Below are positions 10,756 to 23,400 of a DNA stretch of 64,000 nucleotides, piece after piece. Position numbers and translations under genes: made by a program. Below the pieces are notes generated by a model. It searched no databases, was not told the origin of the DNA, and saw only the letters and a list, made by a program, of their open reading frames with translations. This stretch comes from Psoroptes ovis (taxonomy: Eukaryota; Arthropoda; Arachnida; Sarcoptiformes; Psoroptidae), in contig PQWQ01000022.1 of assembly GCA_002943765.1 (NCBI GenBank), positions 731,171 through 795,170 of the forward strand. Reading direction: 5' to 3'. Numbering within the stretch: the first letter of the stretch is position 1; each line of letters starts with the position of its first letter.

Positions 10756-11892
10756 TAATTATTTATTTATTCTGAGTTAAAAAAGCCGAAGGCATCTTTT
10801 TGGGTCTTGCCTATTTATAAGGCATGTATTTGTAGACAACTATTTTTAACCAAGTTATCGTCAAGTTGAACAAGTCAACCAAGTGTAAAAATAGCCTAAA
10901 AATAGTTTTGGAAACATGAATTAAATAGATTGTACACATGTAAAAGTGTAACACACACACCCGTTTATACCTTGAAAACAATTACAATGTATAAAAATGT
11001 TTATTCGGGAAATATTTCCGGGGAAAAATTCCCGTAAATTTACCCGAATTTTTTTCGGTCCCAGGAAAACAAAAAATTCCGGAAAATTTCTCTTGTATCA
11101 TTATTTCAATCAATTTTTTATGATTATTATGTAAATAATAATCATCATATGGCAATCAAATATTGATTCGGCAATCTATTAAATACAGACACATTCATAA
11201 ATGTCGTTATATATTATCGGTGCACATTGAACACATTTCTTCGGGTTTCTCTCATTTCTTTTCTCAGTGCTTTGTATGACGACAGCTTCGGCATCGACAG
11301 TACCGGTATGAAATGAACTTTTTTCACCATAGAATAACATTCAAAAATTCGCTCATTTCATATCGGTAGCGACGGCAAGTATAAATGTTCATACGCAGAA
11401 CACGTTTAGCACTAAAAGTTTGATCATTAAAATGAAATGTACGGAGAGAAATGTTCCCGAAAATCATTGTGGAATAATGATTTCAAACGATTTTGAAACG
11501 ATGGGGATCTGAAATTTCCCAAATTGACAATAAACTGGAATCAATTGCTTCAGTGTAAGACCCTATTTTCGAGACTGATCGAAACTACAGTGAACCTACT
11601 ACTACCCAAGGAATTTCAGGGGAAAAGTTTCGGGAAAAATTTTTCGGGAAAAATGTTTACCGAAATCATTACCGAAATGAAATTTCAACATTCATAAAAA
11701 AAATGAAAGGATCGAAAAATGAATGGAAACCCGAAAAACAAAAATTCCCGGAAAATTTCTCCGATAAAAGAAATTTCAAAGAAAATTCCCGAATTCTTAA
11801 TTCTAAATATGCAAATTAGGGCCGTAAATACTAAGGAGTAGAGAAGGCATTCATTCTGTGTATGCAAAACAGACTCCATTCTTCGGCAAATA

Positions 11893-11972
11893 TTACGGTT
11901 GTCCGAAAAGTTCATTCCGCTTGATCACATTGCTGCTCATAAAAATCGGCCAGAACTTTTCGGACAACATAA
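11893..11972 (-). mobile_element. Mariner-type MITE, type III
   Basis: ATTCCGC arm first, then TCATAAAAATCGGCCAGAAC. Ends decayed to TTACGG and CAACATAA but TA flanks remain. Confidence 0.83.
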
Positions 11973-12472
11973 TATTTCAGAAACATTGCTCGGTGAATAT
12001 GGAAATGTTCCCGAAATAAAATATATTTCTGGGTATATTCCCGTGTACACATAATAATCATCATAAGCTTCATCATCATCACGATCCATGATTACACATG
12101 TCATCATCATTGATCGATATGTCTAAAATAAAAAATCAGTCAAATTTTGGAGTTGAATTTAAAAGTCAAAGAATTCGAGAATTTCCAGAAAGTTTCTCGA
12201 TAAAAAAAATTCGATAAAATTTCCGAGAAACTTACCGGAAACTTTCCGTAAAATTCCCAGGAAAATTCCTGCAAATATTCGCAGGAAAATTCTAACAAGA
12301 TTCTTGGACAAAAAACATTCATGCTCAGAATATTTTCATGAATATATAAGAAATGATTGAACAATTGATTATTAAGATTTATGATTATATTCAATGTACT
12401 GATAATAATAACGATAAAATAATAAACTTTTATGGGAAAAATTTTATTTTTTTTTCTGGAAAATTTTCTCTA

Positions 12473-12568
12473 TTTGAGGTTGCCCGAAAAGTTCTGACGG
12501 TTTTTCGAAGCATTGCTTCAATGGAAAGTGAATGGAGTTGAAAGCGACAGAACTTTTCGGACAACCAT
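12473..12568. mobile_element. Mariner-type MITE, longer variant
   Basis: About 96 bp: GGTTGCCCGAAAAGTTCTGA to CGACAGAACTTTTCGGACAA, with an internal GAAGCATTGCTTC palindrome not seen in the three main types. A similar interior occurs at 30843. Confidence 0.72.
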
Positions 12569-12782
12569 AATCAATGTTTAACGATTTTGCCTGTTTGATC
12601 AAATACAATAAAATAAAATAATTTGATTTAAACTTTTACATTAAACAGAAGAACAAGAGGAGAGAGAGAACGTATTTTCATGTTATAATTCAAAGAAATT
12701 CTTTGGGAAAATTTCTTAAAGAATCTCACAGTCGATTCGTATGTTCATTGATCGTCGTACATGATTCATTTGTATGATTTTA

Positions 12783-12860
12783 AAGGTTGTCCGGAAAGTA
12801 ATGTCTGCTTCTCTCGTAGACTTTCAAGTGAAAATGCGGCATCACTTTCCGGACAAGCAA
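12783..12860. mobile_element. Mariner-type MITE, distinct lineage
   Basis: Arms GGTTGTCCGGAAAGTAATG and CATCACTTTCCGGACAAGC: the inner arm (AAAGTAATG) differs from all other copies, suggesting a separate mariner source. Confidence 0.65.
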
Positions 12861-13446
12861 TTGCACTTGGAAAATTACGTGTGTTTGACATTTTTCATGT
12901 ATTTATTTACATTATTCATAAATATCATTACCGAAATATATTACGGTAACAGAATTTATGAATATTTTATTTTTTTTTTGCCGGAATCATCAAAAAAAAA
13001 AAAAAAAAATTTTGTGAATAAATGAAAGAGTTATAATTGATTTAGAGCAGGAGAGAGGAGAATGGAGTGAAAAAAATTGATTTCAAATTGATTTTTTTTG
13101 AAATTCATATCTCGGTAACAGCGTTTGTGAATGGGACAAAATTTTGGAAAATTTTCCGGGAAAAAAATTTTCTCAAAAAATTTGAGAAATTTCCGGAAAA
13201 TTTCCCGTGAAATTTTAATTAAAAACGGATTTCGATGGCCGCAACCATGGACACCACTGCCACCACCTTCACCACCACACAGATATCTGGATCAATACCT
13301 CTTGCCAGGTGGTGGTCGTGTAAGGTGTCGGCGTCTTTCAATTAATCAATGACATGTGACTCATTCTCATTCAACGAAATTTTTTCAATCAACGAAGTTC
13401 TACGCTTGATTGGTCACAGAAATAATTTTATTGAAAGACTATTACT

Positions 13447-13526
13447 TTAGGTTGTCCGTAAAGTTTGGTCGGTTTTTCTAATAGAAATATTCAATGAAAA
13501 TCCGAACGAACTTTATGGACAGGCAT
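13447..13526. mobile_element. Degenerate mariner-type MITE
   Basis: TTAGGTTGTCCGTAAAGTTTGG at the left and ACGAACTTTATGGACAGGC at the right. Confidence 0.62.
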
Positions 13527-14220
13527 TGAATTGTTTGAACATGTTTCAAATACGACTGGTGTGTCTATCAAGGATTATAACCTCAATGATAGACACAGAC
13601 AAGCTCGTCAACAATTATTTGTACAGGTGAACTAAATACAAATGTGAATAATTTCAAAGAAATATTTCCGAATATTTTTTTTCCGGAAATTTTCCACGGA
13701 AAAAAATTTTCCAAAAATAACTCTTTCGACACCCCCTTAGGGCGTCACACAGAGATTGAAAAGCAAGTGATTCAATGGCTTTGCATAATGATTATAGGGA
13801 GCCCATAGTAATTATATGTTTGCACATTTATATGTGTGGGCTAAAATAGACCAAAAAAAAAAAAAAAAAATAGGCCAAAAATGGCCTTGAGGCATTTTTG
13901 GAAAGTGAACTGGTGCTGACCACTGCAATCGACCATGCTTTCAAGAGAGAGAGAGAGATGAATCATCGTGGACTTGGTCGCGATTTGGAGTCCAATTTGA
14001 TTGATTATACTGGTCTCATTCACTTGAATACAAAATGAGAAATTTCCCAGAAATCAATTTTGGCCCAATCCATCTATGCACTCTGGTCAACGGTAACTAA
14101 TGACCATGGACATCTAACTTCATATGTCATCTTCACTGGTCATCATTAAATTCAAGTGAACTTGAACAAGTCACTCCTGAAGAACAAGAGATTTCCAGGA
14201 ATTTTCTTCGAAAAAAAAAA

Positions 14221-14318
14221 TTAGAGGTTGTCCGTCAAGTTCGGTCGGATTACCTAATAGAAAGTAGTGGCCAAACAGAATAACATCGACATCGGACCGA
14301 ACTTTACGGACAGCCTAA
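14221..14318. mobile_element. Mariner-type MITE, 98-bp variant
   Basis: Arms GGTTGTCCGTCAAGTTCGGT and ACCGAACTTTACGGACAGCC pair closely. The interior is longer than in the other types. Confidence 0.72.
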
Positions 14319-14572
14319 GTAATAGATGCAGCACCAGCTAAAAGAAGATTCACTTCTACTTAGTACTAATGAGAATGAACAAAAGAAATTCTTCGAGAAA
14401 CAAAAAAAAAAAATTCCCAGAAAAATTTCGCAATCGCCCCTGAGGCTATTTGCAGTGATATTCAACGTCTTATTGAATTTCAGATCATTATTACGACACA
14501 CACACACATCGTTGTTGTTCATCTCTTATTCATCTAAGAATTCTAAGAATTCAATAAATCCTTTTGAATGTA

Positions 14573-14654
14573 TTAGGTTGTCCGAAAAGTTCTGGCCAAT
14601 TTTCATGAGCAACTTTCGATTGATTAAGCCGAATGAACTTTTCGGACAACCTAA
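14573..14654 (+). mobile_element. Mariner-type MITE, type III
   Basis: TGGCCAATTTTCATGAGC arm, then GATTAAGCCGAATGAAC. Intact TTAGG and CCTAA ends. Confidence 0.9.
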
Positions 14655-15932
14655 AATTATTACATTAATCAATCAAAGATGTCTAATTACAAAAGAAATT
14701 CGATTACCACCGATTTCTTACGAAACAAAAACATTCGAATCCAATTAAAAAGAATTAAGATCGGCATTAATTAATTAATAGAATTCTATTAATTAATTCT
14801 TAGTTTTAATTGAGTTTTCATGGAATTCAAGGAATTCAATGAAATTTCAAAATCAATTCATTGATTGATTTTAATTAGTAATCATTTTTTCGGAGTGAAA
14901 CATTTGAAACCCTTTAACCCTTTAGGCATCGTTTTTTTTTCAAAAAATTGATTTTAATCGAGAGAGAGGAGAGGATGAATTCCTGGGAAAATTTCTCAAT
15001 CGAGCATCATTCACATATTCAATGATTATCATTGATCATAGATTTTGGAATTTTGAATTTTTGAAAAATTTCGAAATTTACCTTTTTCTTCACAGTGAAA
15101 TTGAATTAATTAATTAATTAATTAGTATTAATTGATGTTAATTAATTCGAATTTTGATCAAAGATTTCTGATTGATTTCAATCAAATCATTGAAAAATTG
15201 ATTCGATGGGTGAATTTCACAGGGTTACAGCCTGTTAAGCGTGTTTGTTTTCACACTTTTTCACACACGAATACACACACAGGTGTAATTGCCGAAATAT
15301 TTCTGAGTTACGAAATAAACGAATACTCGAATGATGATGAAAGGGTTAAATCAAGTAAGTGAAAGGAGTAATTACGACATCGATTTCGTAAGTTTCCAGG
15401 GAAACTTTCTCGCCAAAAATATTCGACTAATCTAAGGTCCATTTTGGATCGATAAACACGGGAAAAGTTTCCGTAAAATCTTTACATTTTGGCAGCAGAA
15501 AATCGATCAATCATTCGACGTTATTTTGGGAACATTTCTTGAAAACATTCTCGGAAACATTTTCGAAATATTTTGAGGAACATTTCCCCAAATATTTTCG
15601 GGAACATTTCTCCTAATATTAGCTTCAATGTTTCATGATGTTTTCAAGGGTCCACGGGATTCAATGAACCGGATTTCTGATTTATGGATTCTTATCTCTC
15701 TCTCTCTCTCTCGGTGTGTTCTGTTTTCACTTAGAGAGCCGAAAGAATTCCAGAATTTCTGGCGATTCTGGAGCTTGTTCGGGAATCGATTTCCGAAAAG
15801 ATTCCCGAAAATAAGATTCACTTTACACACATAAATTATCGTTCATAATGTACGTATGTAAGTAGCAGCAGCAGCAACAGCACTACAGCATCATGAAACA
15901 TATTGATACATACTCTGTGATATCGAATATTA

Positions 15933-16013
15933 TTAGGTTGTCCCATAAGTTCTTGCCGTTTTTTAAGTTTTTTTTTCGTCCGTAAAACGGCAAGAACTTA
16001 TGGGACAACCTAA
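15933..16013. mobile_element. Mariner-type MITE, type I
   Basis: Near-perfect palindrome, TA on each side, loop of T and A runs with CGTCCG inside. Confidence 0.92.
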
Positions 16014-16236
16014 TATTTCGATAAATTGTATCGAAATCTCACAAAAAAAATTGATTTCACAAAACTTTATTTATGAATGGTCCCAATTTTTTTTTCTCAA
16101 AATTTATTTACACTGAAAATACATAAGAATGTGTGTAACGATAAAAGTAATAATAATAAATCATATATTTGATAACATTATATTATGATAATGCAGTAAT
16201 AATGTAGTAATGTTATACATATTTATAAAACATGTA

Positions 16237-16317
16237 TTAGGTCGCCCGAAAAGTTTTTGCCGATTTTCCAATCATTTTCTACCGATATAACCGGCAAAAA
16301 CTTTTCGGACAACCTAA
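16237..16317. mobile_element. Mariner-type MITE, type II
   Basis: Left end GGTCGCCCGAAAAG carries two substitutions; the core ACCGATATAACCGGC and right end are intact. Confidence 0.87.
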
Positions 16318-16462
16318 ATATTATGTAACAAATAATATTAGCAGTAATATTGGTTATTATTTACTTATTATTATTATTACATCATATATATTAATGGCTC
16401 CTTATAGCCGAATATTATTCTGACTACTTATTATTATCACTGTCATTTTCGCTTATTTAAGT

Positions 16463-16587
16463 CAGCGATTCTCAACCATTTTTCTACTTGATTAAGCGCA
16501 AAATTTGGAAAAATTTCAAAAATTTGGCTGCACATAAAGTGAAGCGAAACACCAAAAGTGCCGCAGCACAATGGTTGAGAACCACTG
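16463..16587. mobile_element. hAT-like MITE relic
   Basis: Inverted ends CAGCGATTCTCAACC and GGTTGAGAACCACTG enclose 95 bp. CAGTGGTTCTCAA is a familiar hAT-superfamily terminal repeat. The palindrome extends to AAGT/ACTT, and no clear 8-bp target duplication remains. Confidence 0.6.
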
Positions 16588-16673
16588 ACTTATGGTTATT
16601 AGCATTATTATTACTTATCGTCATCATTATTACTTGTTATTATCTGTGAAAAATACCTAAAAAAAATATACGA

Positions 16674-16756
16674 TTAGGCTGTCCGAAAAGTTCATTCGGC
16701 TTTGACGAATCGAGAGTTGCTCATAAAAATTGGCCAGAACTTTCCGGACAACCTAC
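16674..16756 (-). mobile_element. Mariner-type MITE, type III
   Basis: GTTCATTCGGCTTTGACG arm first, GGCCAGAACTTTCCGGACAA last. Confidence 0.87.
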
Positions 16757-16867
16757 TAAATACACATTCATACATACGATTATCATTAGAAACGATTATC
16801 ATAAATATTTTATAAAAGTAATAATCGTGATTATTATTGCTTGCTTGCTGCCATTTAGTCGGTTAGT

Positions 16868-16951
16868 CAAGTGATTCTCAACTGCTGGGCAAATTTTCGT
16901 GATTTTGAATTTTTTTGGTGCCACAACACAGAAAACGGTTGAGAACCACTG
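16868..16951. mobile_element. hAT-like MITE relic, short
   Basis: Ends AAGTGATTCTCAACTG and CGGTTGAGAACCACTG, with GGTTAGTC and AGCTAGTC on the two sides as a possible 8-bp target duplication (6 of 8 match). Confidence 0.55.
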
Positions 16952-17130
16952 AGCTAGTCAGTCAATTGGTCACATTCATAAATACCATTACCATTTTTAT
17001 ATTTTTCTTCTTCGAATACCAAAAATTCATATTCCCATAATTCACACAAACAAAATGAACAAATGATAATCCATTCATATATGTTGTAACTGCAAGTAAT
17101 TAATTATTAATAAAATAAGATTTATTCATT

Positions 17131-17213
17131 TTAAGGTTGTCCCCTAAGTTGTTACCGTTTTTCGAATTGGAAAAATTTAGAAAAAAACGGCATAAACTTA
17201 TGGGACAACCTAA
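17131..17213. mobile_element. Mariner-type MITE, type I
   Basis: Left CCCCTAAGTTGTTACCG, right CGGCATAAACTTATGGGACAA. Moderately diverged. Confidence 0.82.
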
Positions 17214-17842
17214 TTTTCATTTACTTATTTAAATGTTTTTTATAAGTACATTACATATATGAATGAATGCAATGAATGAATAATGATCGCCAAGGATTGG
17301 CAATCATTATGTACGTTACGTATCGTTATTTATGAATGATTCATTCATGCAATCACACACTTACAACAAGCAGCACACCACTTAGACCATTTACACATGA
17401 ACAAGACGCCAACACACACACACACATAGATACACTAAATTACACTCACAGAAACACTTACAACGAATCTACAAATGTACAAAAATGTAAAGTCTTTAAG
17501 ACGAAAATCTTAAAGAATAATCAAAATCGTCTTCATTCGAATGTGTACTTTGACTTAATTCGATTGAATTATTCGGGATTTCAAAGGATTTCCCGGCAAT
17601 TTCCGAAGGATTTTCCGCGGGAATTTCCCAAAGGAATTACCCGAGGATTTCAAAGTATTAACGAAATCCGGTGAAATTCTTAAAGAAATGTCTGAGAACC
17701 TTTGAGAAGCTCAAAGAATCCCGAGTAATTCTACCGAAGAATTACGGGTCGTGTACGAAGAAGTCGTTGGGGTCAATGAATTAATGGTATTCAAAGGAAC
17801 AAAACAAAGGTTATAACCTCTTAAAAATTATTAGCCACATAC

Positions 17843-18614
17843 CTGTATAACATTATTATTATCATTTGAATTTCGTTGCTTTGAGTTTGCTGAAGATGGT
17901 GGTGGCGCTGTTAGTCGACTAGTAACATCATCATTGTTGGCGTTGGTGTCATCATTAGGGTCATTACTTTTTAAAGGGTTATTGTTATTGTTGTTATTAT
18001 TATTATTGTTGGTGCTATTCAACGTATTAACTTGACGATTTTTTTGATAATGATGATGATGGTGATTGGTTTGATTGGCCATCTGTTGGGTCCGGTAGAT
18101 GAATTTCTCTTGTTTAATTGCTTCTTTGTAGATTTTATAATATGCCGATAGCATAATGCTACAGGGTAACCAAAACGATATGGTCGACGATATGAGGGCA
18201 TACGGTATGTTAACGATCCATTCACATTGATCACTGTTAAGCCGTTTCTGTTCCATGGCTTCGGCCGTCGTATAAATCCCGGTGAATATCGGTATATACG
18301 AAATCAAAGCCGATAGAATCCAAACGCAGGTCAACATTATGGCCACACGTTTCCCCGTTACCTTCATCGGATAATCCAATGGTTTAATTATGGCATAATA
18401 TCGGTCATAACTAATACAGGATAGATGCATTATCGAAGCCGTTGAAAACAGTACATCACAACTGTTCCAAAAATCACAAATCAGCTGATTGAATATCCAC
18501 CGGTTACTGATCACTACGGATGCATTAAATGTCATTGCGAACAGCGCCACCAATATATCGGCAAATGCTAATGATACAATGAAATAGTTGGTTGTTATAC
18601 GTAATCGATGATGC
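17843..18614 (-). CDS. Octopamine receptor beta-type, exon 2 (TM2-TM5)
   Basis: Middle exon of the receptor. After the TATTATTAG/G acceptor (18615-18616) the first base completes the Arg codon split from exon 1. The frame then reads RHHRLRITTNYF, TM2 with SLAFADIL (the conserved Asp), MTFNAS, the first-loop Cys, and TM3 WNSCDVLFSTASIM. The TM3 Asp is the amine anchor. The DRYYAI motif follows, then TM4 with its Trp, a second loop with the disulphide Cys (SDQCEW), and TM5 PYALISSTISFWLP. TM5 carries the Ser residues and Pro expected of a catechol/phenolamine receptor. The third loop is a long His and Asn run rich in Ser/Thr, ending at donor CAG/GTATGT (17842-17841), phase 0. Conserved spacing and motifs make this beta-adrenergic-like octopamine receptor rather than alpha-type or tyramine. 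In ticks and mites this receptor class is the amitraz target. Confidence 0.93.
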
Positions 18615-20492
18615 CTAATAATAAGATGAGATGATTGGGTGGAAATAGGAATTCGGGAGAGAAAATTTGAATAAGAAAATCATTAAAATCAGACAAAAAT
18701 CTTGGCAAATTTGGAATTTCAACTCAAGAAAATGGAATTAAGAAGCGAAAATATTCTCGGGATTTCGCTGGAAATAATTAGGAGAAAAATAATTCGGGGA
18801 ATATTGCCATGACAATTCGAATGAAATGGCACTAATAAGAGGGAATTAAGAAAGGGTTTTTGGTGAATAAAGGGTTATTCGGTGAGGGTTAGTCACAGAG
18901 GATTTTTGAGAATTGAGGGTTTTTCAGTGAAGGTTTTTCAATGAAGGTTTTCGGAGAAAGAAAGGGTTTCGATAGGGTCAACACAAAGGCTATGCCTACT
19001 AAAGAGCTTAGTCGAAAAGTTCAAAGACTTGTTAATTCTGACACGTGTACCATACACAAACAACGGTACCACGCACACATACAGTTCATAAATATCTTAA
19101 TTATTCTGTGTGTAATTATTATCTCTAAAAAATTCACTAATTCATTGAATTCCATGTCCAAAGAAACACAGAAAAATCTTGTGTTTTTAGGATTAATCAA
19201 ATTCTGATTATTCTCGTAATTGGGTTGTCCAATAAGTTCTTGCCGATTTTCCAATTATTTTCTACGATATAACCAACAAGAACTTATGGGACAACCCAAT
19301 ACGATAATAATTTCTACTACTAATTATCATTAGTGTAGTTGGCTGTTAGCTGCATCGAGAATTCGCACATACCATTCATAATAAACGTAAATAAATTTAT
19401 GAACCAAAAGAAATGCATTCATTCATTGTGAATTGAATTCGCTTCACAACGAATACCAAAGTCATGCTCTAATTATCTTCTTCTTCTTCTTCTGCCTGGC
19501 TGTCTGTGTCTACACAAAGAAAACAGAAAACACACGAACACATACACACAGAGAAATCATTCATATATACAGTTACACCAGAAGTGATGGATGATTGAAT
19601 ATGTGAATAAATCGATAGGCATTGATTTGTTTTGTTTATGTATTTTATGCGTGGCCCAGAATCGAATAGATGGGAGGGTAGAGGGGTAAGGTAGCAGCGG
19701 GGGAGACGTCGGATTCCAGGGCCCCGGCCCGGCCCAAATATGAGAATGTTTAAAAGGTATGCACACGAAAAAATATGTATACGTGTATTCGTGGATAGGC
19801 ACGGATGGATGCCTACCTACCTACACACATAGACAAATATGTGTACAGACAGACACAGACATAAACAATTTTCGGTGTTTGTTTTTGTATATTTTTGGGT
19901 CCCATTCATAAATTCAATTACTGGTATATGTTTGTTTATTGTTTATGTTTTTTGGTTGTTTATCTAAGAATTAAAAGTTTTATCATTCTCTCTTTGGGTG
20001 ATTCTTAGTTTTGTAAATCTCTTGTAAACATACGTTCGAAAGGAATTTCGAAAAATTTGAAATTTTAAAAAAATTCAAAGGATTTTTAAAAGGGTTTAAA
20101 AGGGGTTTACAAGGTCTTAAGATCTTTAGAAGGCTTAAAAGGTCCCTAAAAGGTTTTTGAAGGTCTAGGGAAAAGGTTCCCAGAAGGTTTGTGAAACGGT
20201 TTAGAGGGCTTCCGAAAGGGTTTAAAGGGTCTCTAGAAGGTTTCTAAAAGGGCTTCCGAGAGGGTTTTCAAGGGAATTTTTAGAGAAATTCTGGGAGAAA
20301 TTTCCTTGGAAAGACAGAAACGAAAAACATTCCGAGAATTCATTATTTTCGAAAAGGGTTAAGCCGCTTAAGTTCAATCGAGTGTTGATTTGAATTTTTC
20401 AAGCGAAAAATTCAAATCAATTAAAAGGGTTAAATCCTTATTACGAATAATTACAAATCAATTATTTCAAATTAATTCAATTTCCACCTTAC
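18615..20492 (-). other. Receptor intron 1 (1.9 kb)
   Basis: Between donor TTTAG/GTAAGG (20492-20491) and acceptor TATTATTAG (18616-18615) on the minus strand, phase 2. It holds one type II MITE, a GAAGGTTTTT-like degenerate tandem at about 18850-18970, and an AAAAGGNTT-type degenerate tandem of about 11-13-bp period at 20080-20270. No exon was recognised. Confidence 0.85.
19219..19300. mobile_element. Mariner-type MITE, type II
   Basis: Left TTGGGTTGTCCAATAAG, core CTACGATATAACC, right AACTTATGGGACAACCCAA. Both ends carry the same GGGTTG/CAACCC variant. Last copy before a 10-kb gap in MITEs. Confidence 0.85.
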
Positions 20493-23400
20493 CTAAACAC
20501 AGCAATTATCACCAATAGATTACCGAATATGGCCGAAAATATTATTGTACCAAGGGTTAATACCTTCAATATAATGATAAGAATATCGAACCAATCATTA
20601 ATTAATGTATCATTAATTAATAAATCATTTTGATTTTGATTCGAATCAAGGTAATTATCACTGATTAGCAATGAAGACGCAGAGGTCGTCGTCGTCATTG
20701 ACGATGGTGAATATACTGACAATGTCGTCGGTGACAGTGGTGATGATAGTGGCGACGCCACTGACGCCAACGGCGAAGAAGACAAATTACGCATCAAAGT
20801 ATCGATTGTAGTCGTGATGAACGATTGCGATTGATCGATGATCGTCGGTGAATTATGGTCAGCATCGCTGATCATATGGATACTGTTCACGCTATCAGCG
20901 TTCGATTGAATCAGCTGATTATAATATGTTTGATTCGTATTGAATTGAAAGTAATTATCACTGATGATTGATGATGAATGATCGATGTTCGATGGCGATG
21001 GTACTATCGATGGTGGCACCATAGGTGGCGCCACCGTCGACGATATCTGATGATTTAATAATGGATTCAACGAAAAGGCAGTCGAAATAATACTTGCATT
21101 GATGGCTGTACGAAATAGATGATTAATTATTGATGATGTTCGGGATGATGTGTTGATCACTTTTGATGATAATGGTAATGATGATGGTAATTGATGGTCA
21201 TCAAGATAATGACCATGGTCATTATCATTATCGTTGAGCATTATGTGATTGGAATTGTAATCAAGATCGATGGATCGATAATCATCTTCGGTATCCAGGT
21301 AATCACCGTCGTAATCACCTTCGTAATCATCGACGTCATTAAATTGATTGCGGCCATCATCGTAATCATCGTCGGTAATTGATGATAATGGTAATGGTGA
21401 TGTGGATGATGCTGGTGATCGTTGATGGTCATAATTGGCTTTGATACGGTGAGATCTTTGCAATGATATTTGATCATTGATCGTTGATTGATCATTATTT
21501 TCGATGGTATCGATAGTATCGTCGATATAATTATCACTGGTATCGATACTATCGTTATCGCTATTATTATCTTCATTTGTTTTATCATATTGATCAAATT
21601 TATTTCGATTATTATTGAATTTCGATAATGGTAACATTATTGTACGCATTAATCGTATTAAATAATGTTCATTTGTCGTATTTTTATGATTATTTTGATC
21701 ATTATTAGTATCGATAGTATCGTTATTTATGGACGGCCATTTGTAATCATCACTGTTTAAATCAATCACAATACCTTCATCTTGTATTTCAGTTGAATCA
21801 TTTGAATCACCATCATTCGAATCATCAACATGACTGTCGGCGAACGGGTTACCATCATCGGTGAATTGATGATCATCGTGCCGGAGATGGCGCTGCTGGC
21901 GGTGCAGTTGTCGGTGATGACCATCGATTAACTGTTGTTGATGATGACCACGATCACCAGGATCATCCACGATTTCAGAATCAACGTTATTAAACTTAAA
22001 TCTTTTCATTATCATTGATTTATTATTTGAATTAAAATAATCATTGAATAATGATAAATCATTGATGAATAATGAATATAACGATGATGATGATGATGAA
22101 CGAATCAATGGTGGCAATGCGGCTATGGAAGAAGAATCACTCGTTACACTTTCCAATGACGACAAAGACGACGGAGAAATATTTGCGGCGGTGAAAAAAT
22201 CGCATGAAGTGGTAGCAGCGGGCAATTCAGCAGTTGACGCAGTTGAAGTATTGACAAAATTGAGCGAAAAATGTCGATGTAAATGTTGTTGATGATGATG
22301 ATGATCACGGTGTTTACGGACGTTCATTGTCGATGATATTGACGCTATTGACGGAGATGTAGTTGACGCTATTGACAAAGATGTATGATGATCATCATCA
22401 TTTCGATGTAATTGATGATCATTGTGGTAATTGTGGTAATGTAATGATAATAATAAATCTATGAATGATAATTTAGTTGATTTAGAAGATGCTGGGGATG
22501 ATGAATATGGTAATATTGTCGTAAATGGTCGTGATCGTGATGGTGATGGTGATATATGATGCATGATGGCTGCTGTTGATGCTGCCGATGCTTCTGTAGT
22601 TGTCGTTATTGATGGTAATAACGTTGATGTCAATGATAATTGCGGTGATGGTAATGCTGCTTTGATTGGCTGTTGTTGATGTTCAAAAGTTAAAAATAAA
22701 TCTTTGTCACCATCACCATCATCATTGATATTATCATCATCAACATCAGTATCATCAATGTAATCACTATTCATAACATGTTGTTTATGGGTTATATTTG
22801 TATTAAATGAATTCGGATTAAAAATAGTCAATTTGTTTCGAAGACGTTGTTGTTGTTGTTGTTTACCATTGACTTTACTAATATCACCACCACCACCACC
22901 ACCAACAACACTAACATTACCACCATCGGCAGCCTCAGCACCACCAGCCTCATCAGAATCAAAAGCATGGGCTGCGTCAGCCTCAACAGAATCGTCACTG
23001 TCACTGTATTCGGCTGCCGATGCTTCAGCAGATGATGCTATTTCAGTCATCGTTGTCATAGTTGTATCAAATTTTGGCATCAATCTTATAATCGTTTGTG
23101 ATTTATGATTTTGATTATTCAGTTCATAATTAAAATAATTTAAATTTTGATTATTATTTTGATGAACGGGGTCATTCATTGATGTAGTCATCGTCATTAT
23201 TGATGAATTTTCAAAATTACTATCAAAATAATCATCATTAACATTAACATTATCATTATTATCATTGAAACTATCATTCAATTGGTTATGGTTGATTAAT
23301 TGTGAAATTAATTTTTGTTGTCGTTTCGGCTGCTGCTGCTGACGACTGTAGCTTAGATGATGATGGTGGTTAAGGTGGTGGCTAAGGTGGTGGCTACGGT

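Larger units (their letters stand above)
8522..17842 (-). other. Receptor intron 2 (9.3 kb)
   Basis: Bounded by donor CAG/GTATGT (17842-17841) and acceptor AAG (8523-8522) on the minus strand; it separates TM5 from TM6 inside the third cytoplasmic loop. It is filled with MITEs from 9425 onward, two hAT-like relics, GGAAATTTCC motif clusters (9780-9980, 13130-13215, 15540-15620, 17560-17760), and a perfect palindrome centred on the GAATTC near 14780. No other coding exon was recognised in it. Confidence 0.75.
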